A stretch of DNA of 64,000 bases from Paulinella micropora (GCA_019918135.1 WBZZ01002865.1:1-64000), one strand, 5' to 3'; shown: positions 17,544 to 29,102, counted from the first letter of the stretch. Notes: a model not told the origin generated them from the letters alone. A program made the numbers and translations.

Positions 17544-20500
17544 TTACGTACGAGTCATGTAGAATAGGCACCCATACACTGGCGCGGCTTGCGACTGGCT
17601 ACCCCAAGTGCCACGAAATTCTGAAGAGGGACTTAACCTGTGAGGGCAATCGCTGCACGCATGAACAAACAGGCCGCTGTCGTAAGTACCAGTACCCCAA
17701 GCTCTCCACATAACGCAGTGCGGCTCAGCAGTCGAGCCAGCGTAGTAGCGTAAAACATACTTCATACCATAACTCTCTTTCGGGCTTTCTATACTGTACA
17801 ATTGGTGCGTAAAAAGGAAGTTAGTGTTCGCGCTGCTTGGTGCAGCAGTTGAGAAGAAGATCCAGTTATTGCCGTTGCTAACAAAGTTGGAATAAAGGTA
17901 GCGGGTCGACGAGAGCCGCAAGCTTCGACATGTAGTGGACGAGATAGAGGACTCGTACAAGTTATCCGGACAAGCTCCGCTTGTTACGATGTAAAAGCGG
18001 CTGCCCGCGGCCCCGCCATCATTTGCCGCGCAGTGCGTGCTTGAGGACACTATGCGCAGCTTGACTTGGCCATCAAACCAGTAAAGACAGTCTCGGGTGA
18101 CCCCTGTCGCGAGCACATCCCTGTTGTAGCAGGTCGCGCACGGATGACCGTACCCACCACAACCTGTACAAGGCGAAGGGCTCCCACACGTACCGCCACA
18201 AGTCCAGCTGCTCTGGGTCGGGTCCCCTTCCGTGCATTCGTTAATATCTTGGCACACGCCGTTAACAGATCTGCTGCCGGGTCGGCACGGGCTGGGGGTC
18301 GGCGACGGCGAGCGGCTTGGCGACGGCGAGCAGCTTGACGACGGCGAGCGGCTTGGCGTGACCGAAATGGTCGGCGTCACGGTGGGCGTCACGGACACGG
18401 TCGGCGTAACGGTGGGCGTCACGGACGCCGTCGCCGTCGGAGTGATCGAGGGGCTCGCGGAGGGTGACGGCCAAGTGGTAAGACCGAAGCTGGAAAGTTG
18501 GAGCTTCAAGGCCGGCGAGCACCAGAGCGTGGGATACATGCTGTTGCCATTCTCCACCAGGACATCGATCGTAGCTAGCTCTTTGTCTCCGGAGAGTAGC
18601 TGGGAAAAGTTATAGCTTTTTTGCACCGCGCCGTGGGGAGTCGCAGAGCCGTACAAGCTACCACTAAACACGGTGCTTGAAATGCTTTGGGTGGAATAGA
18701 CTCTGACGTAAATATTATAAACTACCGAGTTCACGTTTGCGATGTTCAGGGTGTAGCCGTATACTTGGTTGGCTCTGAGGATGACGGGGTCGCCTCCGGC
18801 GACAACTGTGTGCCTAATAGTAAAATAACCGTTGGCACCATTGGTCGCACAATACGCAACGTTGAACTCCAGGTTGCCTGTGTTCGTGACAATAAAGTTA
18901 CGTGGATCGCCTCCCGCGTTATTGCGGACGATCCAGTCCAGCCCCAGGTTTAAGGTCGGCGGGACTGGATAGGTCGCCCCACAGCCTCCGCTGCTCTGTC
19001 TAAAATAGAAGCAGGGGCTTCTGGAGCTGCTGACGCTCGGGCTTATGCTGACAGTGCTGGAACCGGTGAGACTCCTCGTGGGCGTCTGTGTCGGGGTGAT
19101 GGTCGCGCTGGGACTGCGCGTTGGCGTCGCCGAGCTCGACCCCGTCACCGACACCGACCCCGACACGGACGCCGAACTGGTCAGCGACACCGAGCCGGTC
19201 AGGGACGCCGAGCTGGACACCGACACCGAGCCGGTCAGTGATGCAGAGCTGGACCGCGACGCCGAGCCGGACAGCGACACCGAGCTGGTCCGCGACACCG
19301 AGCTGGACACCGACACCGAGCTGGTCAGCGACGTCGAGCCGGTCAGGGACGCAGAGCCCGTCAGGGACGCCGAGCCTGTCAGCGACGCAGAGCTGGATAG
19401 CGAAGCCGAACCGGTCCGCGACACCGAGCTGGACACCGACACCGAGCTGGATACCGACACCGAGCTGGACACTGACACCGAGCTGGACACTGACACGGAG
19501 CTGGACACTGACACGGAGCTGGTCAGCGACGCCGAGCTGGACACTGACACCGAGCTAGTCAGCGACGCCGAACTGGACAGCGACTCCGAGCTGGACAGCG
19601 ACTCTGAGCTGGACAGCGACGCCGAGCTGGACACTGACACCGAGCTGGACAGCGACTCCGAGCTGGTCGGCGACTCCGAGCTGGACAGCGACTCCGAGCT
19701 GGTCGGCGACGCCGAGCTGGACAGCGACTCCGAGCTGGTCGGCGACTCCGAGCTGGACACTGACATGGAGCTGGTCAGCGATGCCGAGCTTGTCACAGAG
19801 GCCGTGCTAGTCACCGACGCTGAGCCCGACAGGGACGGCGAGCTAGAGCGCGAAAACGAAGCAAAAGGGCTCTGGGAAGTCCAGCTGTCTATGCACGCTC
19901 GGGGAGCCTGGGACTTTTGCAGTATAGACCCGCGCGCTAGGCCCTCGCAGAAGGCCGCGGTGGCCTCCGGCTCCATGGGCGCTATGGTCCAGTTGTTCAG
20001 GTTCTGCACCAGCGCGGGCGCGCCGGACAGCATGCCGCTGGCGTCTTGCAGGCTGTCTGGCCTCCAGCGAGACAGGTCCGCCCCGAGCAGGGATGCGTCC
20101 GCAAACATGCCGCTGGTGTTCACGACCTGCGACATGTTCCAGCTTGCCAGCCCGGGCAGCGCAGTGGCCTGCGTGCCGCGGAACATGTAGGCCATATCTA
20201 GCACGCGCGATAGGTCCCAGCTCGTGACGTTGGCAAACTTGAGGCACGGCGAGTCCGCAAAGGTCGCGCGCGTGCTGGTCAGCGACGCACGCACCTGCAG
20301 CCCCGACACGTCGAAGCACGCGGCCCGCGACAGCCCCGCGAAGCTGAAGGCCAGGCTCTGCAAACCTGTCGTGTCCAGCTGGTCCAGGGGCGGCAGCCAC
20401 TCCAGCGCCGTCTCGCCGTAGAAGTGTTGCCCCGTCTCGGCCGCGAGCTGCAGCCCGCCCCACTGCAGCACCTTGCGCAAGGCTACCCGGCCGCTGCCGC

Positions 20501-20921
20501 CGTGTTGGGCTCGCCAATCCAAGGTCATAGCCCACGCCGGCAGCCGGCCGCGCACTACTACCAAGAACACGCCGCCGTCGGTAAAGGTGTGGCTGCACGG
20601 CCCCAGCAGCGCGCTGCACTGCTGCGCGGCCCCTCCCTGCTCCCAAAAAACCTCCCACACACCGGCTACCGACGCAGACGCTCGCCTGCGCCTCCTGGCA
20701 GCCGCGGCTGCCCCGTTGGCGCCGGCGGCGGGCAGCGTCCAGTTGTCGCCCGCCGCGCCCACCGACAGCTCCAGCACCAAATCGCCGGTCTTAGCAGACG
20801 AGGGATCATACGGGCAATACGCGTGCAACAGCAGTGGCAGCAAGGAAGCTAGCAACACGCGCGGCCACCCTGGGAGGCCGCCGGAAACTACTTTCGACTG
20901 CATCATCATCATCATCTCCAT
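17544..20921 (-). CDS. Adhesin D: intact 1125-residue modular surface protein with a Cys-rich C-terminus
   Basis: Starts at the ATG 20921 and is open to a TAA at 17544. Order: signal peptide (VLLASLLPLLLHAYC), N-domain, DUF285 repeats, Ser stalk (about residues 374-623), CFYFRQSSGGCG beta-module (637-807), Pro/Ser/Thr linker, an EGF-like start DINECTEG near 892, then a Cys-rich segment (CGGTCGSPSPCTGCGGYG, CATC) and an unrecognised C-terminal domain with several Cys and Trp. The tail is unique among the five paralogues, so the array shares a front end while exchanging tails. It probably sits on the virion or host-cell surface. No transmembrane segment follows the signal peptide, so anchoring must be by another route. 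Confidence 0.85.
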   Translation of the reverse strand: MEMMMMMQSKVVSGGLPGWPRVLLASLLPLLLHAYCPYDPSSAKTGDLVLELSVGAAGDNWTLPAAGANGAAAAARRRRRASASVAGVWEVFWEQGGAAQQCSALLGPCSHTFTDGGVFLVVVRGRLPAWAMTLDWRAQHGGSGRVALRKVLQWGGLQLAAETGQHFYGETALEWLPPLDQLDTTGLQSLAFSFAGLSRAACFDVSGLQVRASLTSTRATFADSPCLKFANVTSWDLSRVLDMAYMFRGTQATALPGLASWNMSQVVNTSGMFADASLLGADLSRWRPDSLQDASGMLSGAPALVQNLNNWTIAPMEPEATAAFCEGLARGSILQKSQAPRACIDSWTSQSPFASFSRSSSPSLSGSASVTSTASVTSSASLTSSMSVSSSESPTSSESLSSSASPTSSESLSSSESPTSSESLSSSVSVSSSASLSSSESLSSSESLSSSASLTSSVSVSSSASLTSSVSVSSSVSVSSSVSVSSSVSVSSSVSVSSSVSRTGSASLSSSASLTGSASLTGSASLTGSTSLTSSVSVSSSVSRTSSVSLSGSASRSSSASLTGSVSVSSSASLTGSVSLTSSASVSGSVSVTGSSSATPTRSPSATITPTQTPTRSLTGSSTVSISPSVSSSRSPCFYFRQSSGGCGATYPVPPTLNLGLDWIVRNNAGGDPRNFIVTNTGNLEFNVAYCATNGANGYFTIRHTVVAGGDPVILRANQVYGYTLNIANVNSVVYNIYVRVYSTQSISSTVFSGSLYGSATPHGAVQKSYNFSQLLSGDKELATIDVLVENGNSMYPTLWCSPALKLQLSSFGLTTWPSPSASPSITPTATASVTPTVTPTVSVTPTVTPTISVTPSRSPSSSCSPSPSRSPSPTPSPCRPGSRSVNGVCQDINECTEGDPTQSSWTCGGTCGSPSPCTGCGGYGHPCATCYNRDVLATGVTRDCLYWFDGQVKLRIVSSSTHCAANDGGAAGSRFYIVTSGACPDNLYESSISSTTCRSLRLSSTRYLYSNFVSNGNNWIFFSTAAPSSANTNFLFTHQLYSIESPKESYGMKYVLRYYAGSTAEPHCVMWRAWGTGTYDSGLFVHACSDCPHRLSPSSEFRGTWGSQSQAAPVYGCLFYMTRT

Positions 20922-20930
20922 CTTTTTTCT

Positions 20931-20956
20931 ATCTAAACATTGTTAGATATACGCCA
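20931..20956 (-). promoter_or_regulatory. Shared adhesin promoter element (gene D)
   Basis: Coding strand TGGCGTATATCTAACAATG then TTTAGAT, 10 bases before the ATG at 20921. This is the most diverged of the five copies. Confidence 0.5.
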
Positions 20957-21187
20957 CCCTCCGCTGGCGCAGGGCTTCGCGCGGGGGGGGGGACACTAAA
21001 GGAGGGCACGAGGGAAGAGAGAAGAGCTGGGGAGGGGGGGGGGAGGGTATTAGTTGTTAGTTTATTTTAATAAAACCAAGGCTCTCCCTTTAAAATTTTT
21101 TATACATGTCTTTTCTTTTTACTCTACAATATTAAAACTGTACGTGGCATTCATAGCCTGTGCTTGAAGACACCGTGCAGCACGCGC

Positions 21188-24100
21188 TTAGAAATTCCGA
21201 GCACACAAGACACCGTGCAGCATGTAATTGGTCTTGTTGATTTGCTCGGCCGCTCTGGTTTTGACGGCTCCGCCGGTCCACATAAACAGGGACGGCAAAT
21301 CCACGAAAAGCCCTGACGTTAGAGGTTCCCAATACTTATCAATCATTACATTTCCTAAGTTAGAGCAAGCTGAGCCTCCCGCGGGTCCGACCCCCTGTAG
21401 CCCGCTAAAGTCGTTGTTGTTGGTGCAGAGGCCAGCGGCAATTACATAGTATTGGGCATCGACAAGATTGTAGAGGGTGTATTCTTTTTTAGTCAAAATG
21501 TGCCAGCCATAATTGCACGCGCCCCCGGAAGTATTCCCCCGCAGATAAGGGTCGCCGCTCTGCCCAGTGTTCACAGTTGAACTTACGAAAAGCCCGCGGG
21601 TAGTGAAGCTCGCGGGGCAGCCATAGACCAGGTTACCTGAGCTATAGAGCACTCCGCTTGTCTTGTGAGAGCTACAGGCCCCGTAAAAGCAGCCCGTTGA
21701 CGCCGCTCCGTACCAGCCGCTAGCGCAGGCGCAAGTATAGCTAACCCCGCCTGTTTTTGTACAAGAGGGGCAGCACCACACGCGAAAGTACACATCCGCC
21801 ATCGTAGCCCGTCCGCTAGCGGCCGGTTGGATCTTGGTGATCACTAACCTGTAGTACAAGTACGGACCCGGCGCTACTTTGTAAGTGCGCTCGTGCCCTT
21901 GCACCAGGGCCTGCGCATTGCTTATGGTCGACAAACTGTCCCACGACACCGCGTCCCGGCTGCCTAAGAGCGCAAAGCTCACGGGATGGCCCGGGCACGC
22001 CGTGCTACCACCGCTCACGTACCTGCAGCCGAAGGAGTAGCTGGTCAGGGCCACCGCGGCCGTGTTGGCTACCTGCACCCACTCGCCCGCGATGCCCGCC
22101 GTGCTCTGCCCCCCCGTGTACGTCCCATCCGCTGTGCTGTAGGCGGCGGCCGACGACCAAGTGTTGGAACTAGCGGTGTCTGTCCGGAGCAGCGTGTAGA
22201 CCGACGAGGCATTGCTGCTGGCGGTCGCTGTCCAAGAACCCAGCGTGTTGGAAGTCCACGCCTGATGGAAGGAGGTATCGCAATTGCTCGTATAGTCCCG
22301 ATCTGTCCAAAACGAGCGCCAGAGCCTGCGGGCATAGTCAGGGCGACGAACCGGTACAGCGGGTAACTGCCGGGCTGCGCTATCTGGTACGTGCGCCGCT
22401 CGCCCAGGAAAGTAAAGGGATCCACAGAGGATTGGTACAGGTTCGTCCACTGCGTTCCTCCGTTGTTGGACGCCAGCAGCGCAAAACTCGTGGGCGGGAA
22501 CACATCAATCGCAGCCAGGACAATTTGGGTCACGACAAACGCCGTCATGGCTGCGATTTCCAAGTACTCACCCAAGAGGCCGCCGGTATTAGGCACAGCA
22601 TAACCATAATTTCCTGCACTGTTATACGTTGCTTGACTCGTTTGCCAATAATTGCCGGCAACGCTGGTGAAGGCCTTCCAGGAGGCCCACCCCAGACCAT
22701 ATTGAGTAGAGCTACCAATAGAATATGTGTTAGAGCTATAGGTATATGAATAGTCCGTGAAGTCCATGAACTCTAGCACATCGTCACAGTTACTGCGCCA
22801 GGCCACGCACTCGTTTATCGGCGGCGTAGGCGTGATTGAGGGTGTCCGCGAGCGTGTGGACGTCACGGAAATGGCCGGCGACGTTGAGATGGTCGGCGAG
22901 CGCGTCACGGACAGCGTGACAGAAATAGCCGGCGTCACAGATATCGTGGGTGTCACGGACGGCGTCACGGACGGCGTCACGGACGGCGTCACGGACGGCG
23001 TCACGGACCGCGTCGCTGACTGCGACACTGACGACGTCACGGATAGCGTGGGCGTCACGGACCGCGTCGCTGACTGCGACACCGACGACGTCATGGAAGC
23101 GGATGGCGTCACTGATATGGTCGGCGTCACCGAAGCTGATGGCGTCATGGAAGCGGATGGCGTGACAGAACGCGTCGGCGTCTGCGTGACCGAACTCGAG
23201 CGGGTGGGCGTGACAGACGCGGACAGCGAGCGCGTGGGCGTAACCGATGGCGTCACACAGTCGTAGTTGCCCGCATTATTGAGTTGGCACGCCAGCCCCC
23301 CCTGCGCGCACGTAAACTCTACTTCCGTCAGCGTGCACGCGCCCGTGTTGTTCAGCCGGAAACGGAACAGCCTCACGCCGCTCGTGCCGCCGGCGGGCGA
23401 TCGGCCACTGAACGTCAGGTACATCTTGTTGAAGCCCACGTCGGTGGCGCCGACGGTAAAGCTGCTGAGCACGTGCGTGGCCAGCGCGGTTGAACTAGTG
23501 CTGATACCCGTCAGCGCGTTGGACGCGGCGGGGGCCAGGACCGTGACGGCCCCCGAGTCCCGCTGCACAGAGACCTCCAGGTTGCCGGTGTAGCTCAAGC
23601 CAGCGACGGCCGACTTGGTGCCCTGCACCTCCAGTGTGTACGTGAGCCCTCGCTTAAGATACGGAACATACGACCAGAAGGCGTGCACGATCGTGACGTT
23701 GTCGTTCGCACCACCGGGTGCGTAGAACTGCACGCCGTAGCCGTAGGTAGCGTCGTTGACAGAAGTCGCGGTAGCGACGGCGCTGGTCGAGGGCCTCCAG
23801 TACATCCCATCGCCGTACCTGACCTCGGGCACGTAGTAGTCGCGCAAGCACTGCACTTCGTCCTCGGATCTGAATGTGTATGGGTAGCAAGCGCAGTAGT
23901 AGCTGCCGTACGTATTCACGCAGCTCCCCCAATAGCACAAGGTCTGGCCCGGCATCGCGCACTCGTTGATGTCAGGAGATCTGGTAGGCGACAGCGACTC
24001 CGACACGGACGCCGTCACCGAGGCTGAGGGCGTCGACACGGACGCCGTCCCCGAGGCCGAGGGCGTCACGGAGGCGGATGGCGTCACGGACCGCGTCGCT

Positions 24101-26806
24101 GACTGCGACACTGACGACGTCAAGGAAGCTGATGGCGTCACGGAAGCTGATGGTGTCACGGACGCCGAGCCGATCACCGACGCCGAGCTAGTCACCGACA
24201 CTGAGCTGGACACCGACGCCGAGCCGGTCACCGACGCCGAGCTGGACACCGACACTGAACTAGTCACCGACACTGAGCGGGTCGTCGACGCCGAGCTGCT
24301 CACTGACGCCGAGCTGCTCACCGACGCCGAGCTGCTCACCGACACTGAGTTTGACACCGACACCGAGCTGCTCACCGACACTGAGTTTGACACCGACGCC
24401 GAGCTGGACACTGACACCGAGCTGCTCACCGACACTGAGCTGGTCACCGACTCCGAGCCGGTCACCGACGCCGAGCTGGACACCGACACTGACCTAGTCA
24501 CCGACACTGAGCGGGTCGTCGACGCCGAGCTGCTCACCGACGCCGAGCTGCTCACCGACGCCGAGCTGCTCACCGACACTGAGCTGGTCACCGACTCCGA
24601 GCTGGTCACCGACGCCGGGCTGGACAACGACACTGAGCGGGTCGTCGACGCCGAGCTCGGCAGAGACAGTGAGCTTGACACCGACACTGAGCTGCTCACC
24701 GACGCCGAGCTGGTCACCGACACTGAGTTTGACACCGACGCCGAGCTGGACACTGACACCGAGCTGCTCACTGACGCCGCGCTGGTCACTGACGCCGCGC
24801 TGGTCACCGACGCCGAGCTGCTCACCGACACTGAGCTGGTCACCGACTCCGAGCCGGTCACCGACGCCGAGCTGGACACCGACACTGACCTAGTCACCGA
24901 CACTGAGCGGGTCGTCGACGCCGAGCTGCTCACCGACGCCGAGCTGCTCACCGACGCCGAGCTGGTCACCGACGCCGAGCTGCTCACCGACACTGAGCTG
25001 GTCACCGACTCCGAGCCGGTCACCGACGCCGAGCTGGACACCGACACTGAGCTGGTCACCGACACTGAGCGGGTCGTCGACGCCGAGCTGCTCACTGACG
25101 CCGAGCTGCTCACCGACGCCGAGCTGGTCACCGACGCCGAGCTGCTCACCGACACTGAGCTGGTCACCGACTCCGAGCTGGTCACCGACGCCGGGCTGGA
25201 CACCGACACTGAGCGGGTCGTCGACGCCGAGCTCGGCAGAGACAGTGAGCTTGACACCGACACTGAGCTGCTCACCGACGCCGAGCTGGTCACCGACACT
25301 GAGTTTGACACCGACATTGACCTAGTCACTGACACCGGGCTGCTCACTGACGCAGAGCTGCGACTCCGAGCTGGTCACCGACGCCAAGCTGGTCACCGAC
25401 TCCGAGTTGGGCACCGACTCCGAGCTGGACACCGACACTGACCTAGTCACCGACTCCGAGCTGGACACTGACACCGAGCTGCTCACCGACTCCGAGCTGC
25501 TCACCGACGCAGAGTTTGTCACCGACACTGAGTTGGACACCGACGCCGAGCTCGGCAGAGACAGTGAGCTTGACACCGACACTGAGCTGGTCACCGATGC
25601 CGAGCTGCTCACCGATGCCGAGCTGGTCACCGACACTGAGTTGGACACCGACACTGAGCCGGTCACCGATGCCGAGCTGGTCACCGATGCCGAGGTAGAC
25701 ACCGACACTGAGCGGGTCGTCGACGCTGAACTGGAGCGCGAAGCTGAGCCAGAGTGGCTCTGCGAAGGCCAGCTGTCCATGCACGCGCGGGGGGCCTGGG
25801 ACTTGGGCAGCACAGACCCGCGCGTTAGGCCCTCGCACAGGGCCGCCGTGGCCTGCGGGTTCATGGGCGCTACCGTCCAGTTGCTCAGGTCCTGCACCAG
25901 CGCGGGTGCGCCGGACAGCAATTCGCTGGCGTCTTGCAGGCTGTCTGGCCTCCAGCGAGACAAGTCCGCCCCGAGCAGAGATGCGTTCGCAAACATGCCG
26001 CTGGCGTTCACAACCCGCGATATGTTCCAACTTGCCAGTCCGGGCAGCGCAGTGGTCCGCGTGCCGCGGAACATGTACGCCGTATCTAGCACGTGCGACA
26101 GGTCCCAGCTCGTGACGTTGGCAAACTTGAGGCACGGCGAGTCCGCAAAGGCTGCGCGCGTGCTGGTCAGCGACGCACGCACCTGCAGCCCCGACACGTC
26201 GAAGCACGCGGGCCGCGACAGCCCCGCGAAGCTGAAGGCCAGGCTCTGCAAACCCGTCGTGTCCAGCTGGTCCAGGGGTGGCAGCCACTCCAACGCGGTC
26301 TCGCCGTAGAAGTGTTGCCCCGTCTCGGCCGCGAGCTGCAGCCCGCCCCACTGCAGCACTTTGCGCAAGGCTACCCGCCCGCCACCGCCGTGCTGGGCCC
26401 GCCACTCCCAGGTCATAGCCCACGCCGGCAGCCGGCCGCGCACTACCACCAAGAACACGCCGCCGTCGGTAAAAGTGTGGCTGCACGGCCCCAGCAGCGC
26501 GCTGCACTGCTGCGCAGCCCCTCCCTGCTCCCAGAAAACCTCCCAGACACCGGCTACCGACGCAGACGCTCGCCTGCGCCTCCTGGCAGCCGTGGCGGCC
26601 CCGTTGGCGCCGGCGGCCGGCAGCGTCCAGTTGTCGCCCGCCGCGCTCACCGACAGCTCCAGCACCAAGTCGCCGGGCTCAACCACAGAGAGGTCATACG
26701 GACAATACGCGCGCAACAGCAACGGCAGCAAGGCGGCTAGCAACACGCGTAGCCACCCCGGGTAGCTGCCGGGAACTAGGTTCGGCTGCAGCATTAGCAT
26801 CCCCAT
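21188..26806 (-). pseudogene. Adhesin E: giant ~1870-codon surface protein with a ~1.8-kb Ser-repeat stalk; two frameshifts
   Basis: ATG 26806, signal peptide, N-domain and DUF285 repeats as in A-D. An S-x-S stalk follows (about 25760-23990), crossing a frameshift near 25340-25370 where part of a repeat unit is missing. A first EGF module has DINECAMPGQ and CVNTYGSYYCAC (about 23970-23870), then an unnamed beta domain, a second PT/Ser stalk (23240-22820), an INEC remnant and one discoidin-like domain. A second frameshift near 22300 leads to another discoidin-like domain (HPVSFALLGSRD, YYRLVITKIQP) and a Cys-rich C-terminal domain ending at the TAA 21188. It is the longest and most duplicated member. 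With two lesions it is probably not expressed full length, unless these are sequencing errors in repeats. Confidence 0.75.
22850..25740. repeat. Long tandem 6-12 base codon-level repeats (adhesin E stalks)
   Basis: Repeats of GAGCTGnnCACCGACnCC type over about 2.9 kb encode Ser/Val/Thr/Ala-rich stalk on the minus strand and, as an antisense shadow, an acidic ELxTDTELxTDAEL frame on the plus strand. Larger duplicated blocks, for example around 24180-24640 and 24830-25240, suggest unequal crossing over. Confidence 0.8.
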
Positions 26807-26814
26807 CTCATTGC

Positions 26815-26840
26815 TTTACATATATTACTATATGTACCCC
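26815..26840 (-). promoter_or_regulatory. Shared adhesin promoter element (gene E)
   Basis: Coding strand GGGGTACATATAGTAATA then TATGTAAA, a near-palindrome 9 bases before the ATG at 26806. Confidence 0.6.
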
Positions 26841-27044
26841 ACCCCCCGCTGGCACGGGGCTTGGAAGGGGGGCGGGGGAGGGGTGGGACTGCTTTCACTT
26901 GCCCCTCCCCTCTCCTCTCTCGTTTGCTCTATCTCAGTTTTAGAGGGGCGGAGGGGGAAGTTGCAGAGGAAGGGGCGGGGCGAGGGGAGAAAATGCAAGG
27001 GCAGGGCAGGGGCTCTTTGTTTTTGAAACTCAGAAAAAGGGTAA

Positions 27045-27521
27045 ATGATTAAGTGCAACCACCATGCGAGCCACGGGGTGTTTTGTCGGGGTCGTGTTTT
27101 GATGATTGAGGGCGAAAGGTGGGAGGCCTTGCAGACGGCACGGTTGGTCCCTGTGGAGCTGGCTCCGAAAAGCATGGCGCGGATCTGCCGCCAGGTCAGC
27201 GCGGACTATCTCTTGTGGCTCACCCCCAGCCCGCCCAGCCAGCCCAGCCCGCCCAGCCAGCCCAGCCCGCCCAGCCCGCCCAGCCCGCTGGCGCGGGCTG
27301 GAGGGGACAAGGCAGGGGGGCTCGAGGGCCAGCATGCCTCCCGGCAGCATGATTCCCCCCGGGACAATAACTGCAGGGCGTGCCTGATTGACAGCCAACA
27401 CAACGTGCACTTTCTGACGACGGCTCAGCTGCGCACAATCTTTGGCAATATCCCCCCGATCTTCGAGCCGCAACACAGCCCTGAGCCCGCTGGCGCACAG
27501 CCCCCCGGCGCAGAGGGCTGA
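27045..27521 (+). CDS. Small protein with Pro/Ser repeat insert, unknown
   Basis: 158 residues from the ATG at 27045. Flanks look protein-like (MARICRQVSADYLLWL at the front, RTIFGNIPPIFEPQ at the back). The middle is a run of PSPPSQPSPPS encoded by GCCCAGC units, followed by a palindromic element (27282-27299) and element-like GCATG/CCCCCC pieces to 27362. The minus-strand frame across the same DNA is long too, but its content (Arg/Ala/Gly-rich) fits a shadow. Function is not recognised. Confidence 0.45.
   Translation: MIKCNHHASHGVFCRGRVLMIEGERWEALQTARLVPVELAPKSMARICRQVSADYLLWLTPSPPSQPSPPSQPSPPSPPSPLARAGGDKAGGLEGQHASRQHDSPRDNNCRACLIDSQHNVHFLTTAQLRTIFGNIPPIFEPQHSPEPAGAQPPGAEG
27226..27299. 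repeat. Palindromic mini-element, copy 2, with amplified CCCAGCCCG arm
   Basis: Tandem CAGCCCGCC units run into AGCCCGC-TGGC-GCGGGCT (27282-27299). It appears to be an element whose left arm has expanded by slippage inside the reading frame of 27045-27521. Confidence 0.6.
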
Positions 27522-27539
27522 GTTAGTTAGATTAAAGGC

Positions 27540-29010
27540 CAAAACCTTGTCAAGGATTTTTTTATTATTACTTTGTTGTACATTTCTTGTCGAGCTTTAG
27601 CCCAGGGGGGCTCAAGGAGCAGGGAAGGAGCAGGGAAGGGGCGGGGAAGGGCGCGGCAGCTACAAAAGAGAATAAATACATGAAACGCCTCCACTAAGCC
27701 CCCTTTTTCTCCCCTCCCTGTCCAAGTTCTCAGACGGTGCGCTAAGACAAGGAATTACCCTCCCCCCCCTGCCCTGCCCCTCCTAGTTCTCGGTGCCAAG
27801 ATCAAAACTTTGTCGAGCTTTAATAAAGAAAATTACGCTTTCTTGGCGCGCCCCTGCCCAGCCCGTTCCCCACTCCCGCTCTCGGTTCTCAGTGCCAAGT
27901 GTAAGACTTTGTTGAGCTTTAATAAAGAAATTTCGCAAATTCTTGGGCGCCCCCCTTTTCCCTGCCCCTGCCCCCCCCCCGCCCTCTCTCCTTTAAATTT
28001 GTCTTGTGCCTCCCTTCCCCTCTACCCCCCCCCCCGCCCCCCTGAGCCCGGGGGGCTCAAAGAGCACATGGCAGACTGAAACAAAACTAAGCAGATGAGC
28101 CTACGCCGGGGCGCTCCCCCCCCCCCTCTGTATCAAAAGATCATTTCTGCCAACCTCCCCTCCCCTGCTCCTTGAGCCCCCTGGGCTCAGGGGAGGGAGG
28201 AGGGGAAGGGCGCAGAAGCTACAAAAAAAATACATAAAACGCCTCCACTAAGCCCCCTTTTTTCTCCTCCCAGTCCAAGTTCGCAGACGGTGCGCTAAGC
28301 CAGAGAAGTGCTAACCCCCCTGCCCTGCCCCTCCTAGTTCTCAGTGCCAAGATTAAAACTTTGTCAAGGATTTCTTTTATTATTTCTTTTCTGTACATTC
28401 GTAGCGCGCCCCTGCCCCTCACCCGTCCCATCCCCGCTCCTGATTCTTCAGACGGGGGGCTAAGATAATCCGTGCCTCCTCCTCCCCTGCCTCTTCTCTC
28501 TCCCTCTCCTAGTTCTCAGTGCCAAGTGTAAGACTTTGTTGAGCTTTAATAAAAAAATTTCGCACATTCTTGGGCGCCCCCCCTTTTCCTGTCCCTTCCC
28601 TCTCCCGCTCCCGGTTCTTAGACGGGGACGCCCCTTTGTCCCTAGCACCCCCCCCCCCCCCCCGCCCTCTCTCCTGTAAATTTGTTTTGTGCCTCCCTTC
28701 CCCTCTACCCCCCCCCCGCCCCCCTGAGCCCGGGGGGCTCAAAGAGCACATGGCAGAACTGAAACAAAACTAAGCAGATGGCACTGAGCCTATGCCGGGC
28801 CGCCCCCCCCCCCCTCTCCCCCTTCTACCTTGTCGAGACTTTTTTTAATACATTTCTTTGTACTTTCCTGGCTTTCCCCCCCTCCCTGCCCAAGTTCTCG
28901 GACGGTGGGCTAAAGACAGGAAAGTGTCTCATTTCTGTCCCTTCCCTCTCCCGCTCCTAGTTCTCAGTGCCAAGATTAAAACCTCGTAGTTAGTTTTATT
29001 AAAGAACGAA
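27540..29010. repeat. Gene-free repeat array (~1.5 kb)
   Basis: No convincing gene. GTTCTCAGTGCCAAG followed by AAACTTTGT and GAGCTTTAATAAAGAAA-like signals recurs near 27787, 27890, 28340, 28512 and 28960. A ~220-bp block 27890-28112 reappears at 28512-28800. CAGACGG(T/G)GCGCTAAG recurs near 27733, 28285, 28447, 28620 and 28898. TGAGCCC-GGGCTCA palindromes sit at about 28040, 28172 and 28722. Each unit includes an AATAAA-type signal and a T/A-rich end motif, so units could be short non-coding transcripts or amplified 3' ends. Poly-C and poly-G tracts separate them. Confidence 0.7.
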
Positions 29011-29102
29011 AAGCAATTTTTTTTTCAGTTTTTTTCTTGTGCCCCCCAGTAGGCAGGTCTCTCAGGTACAACAGGCACCCATACACTGGTGCGGCCCAAT
29101 CT

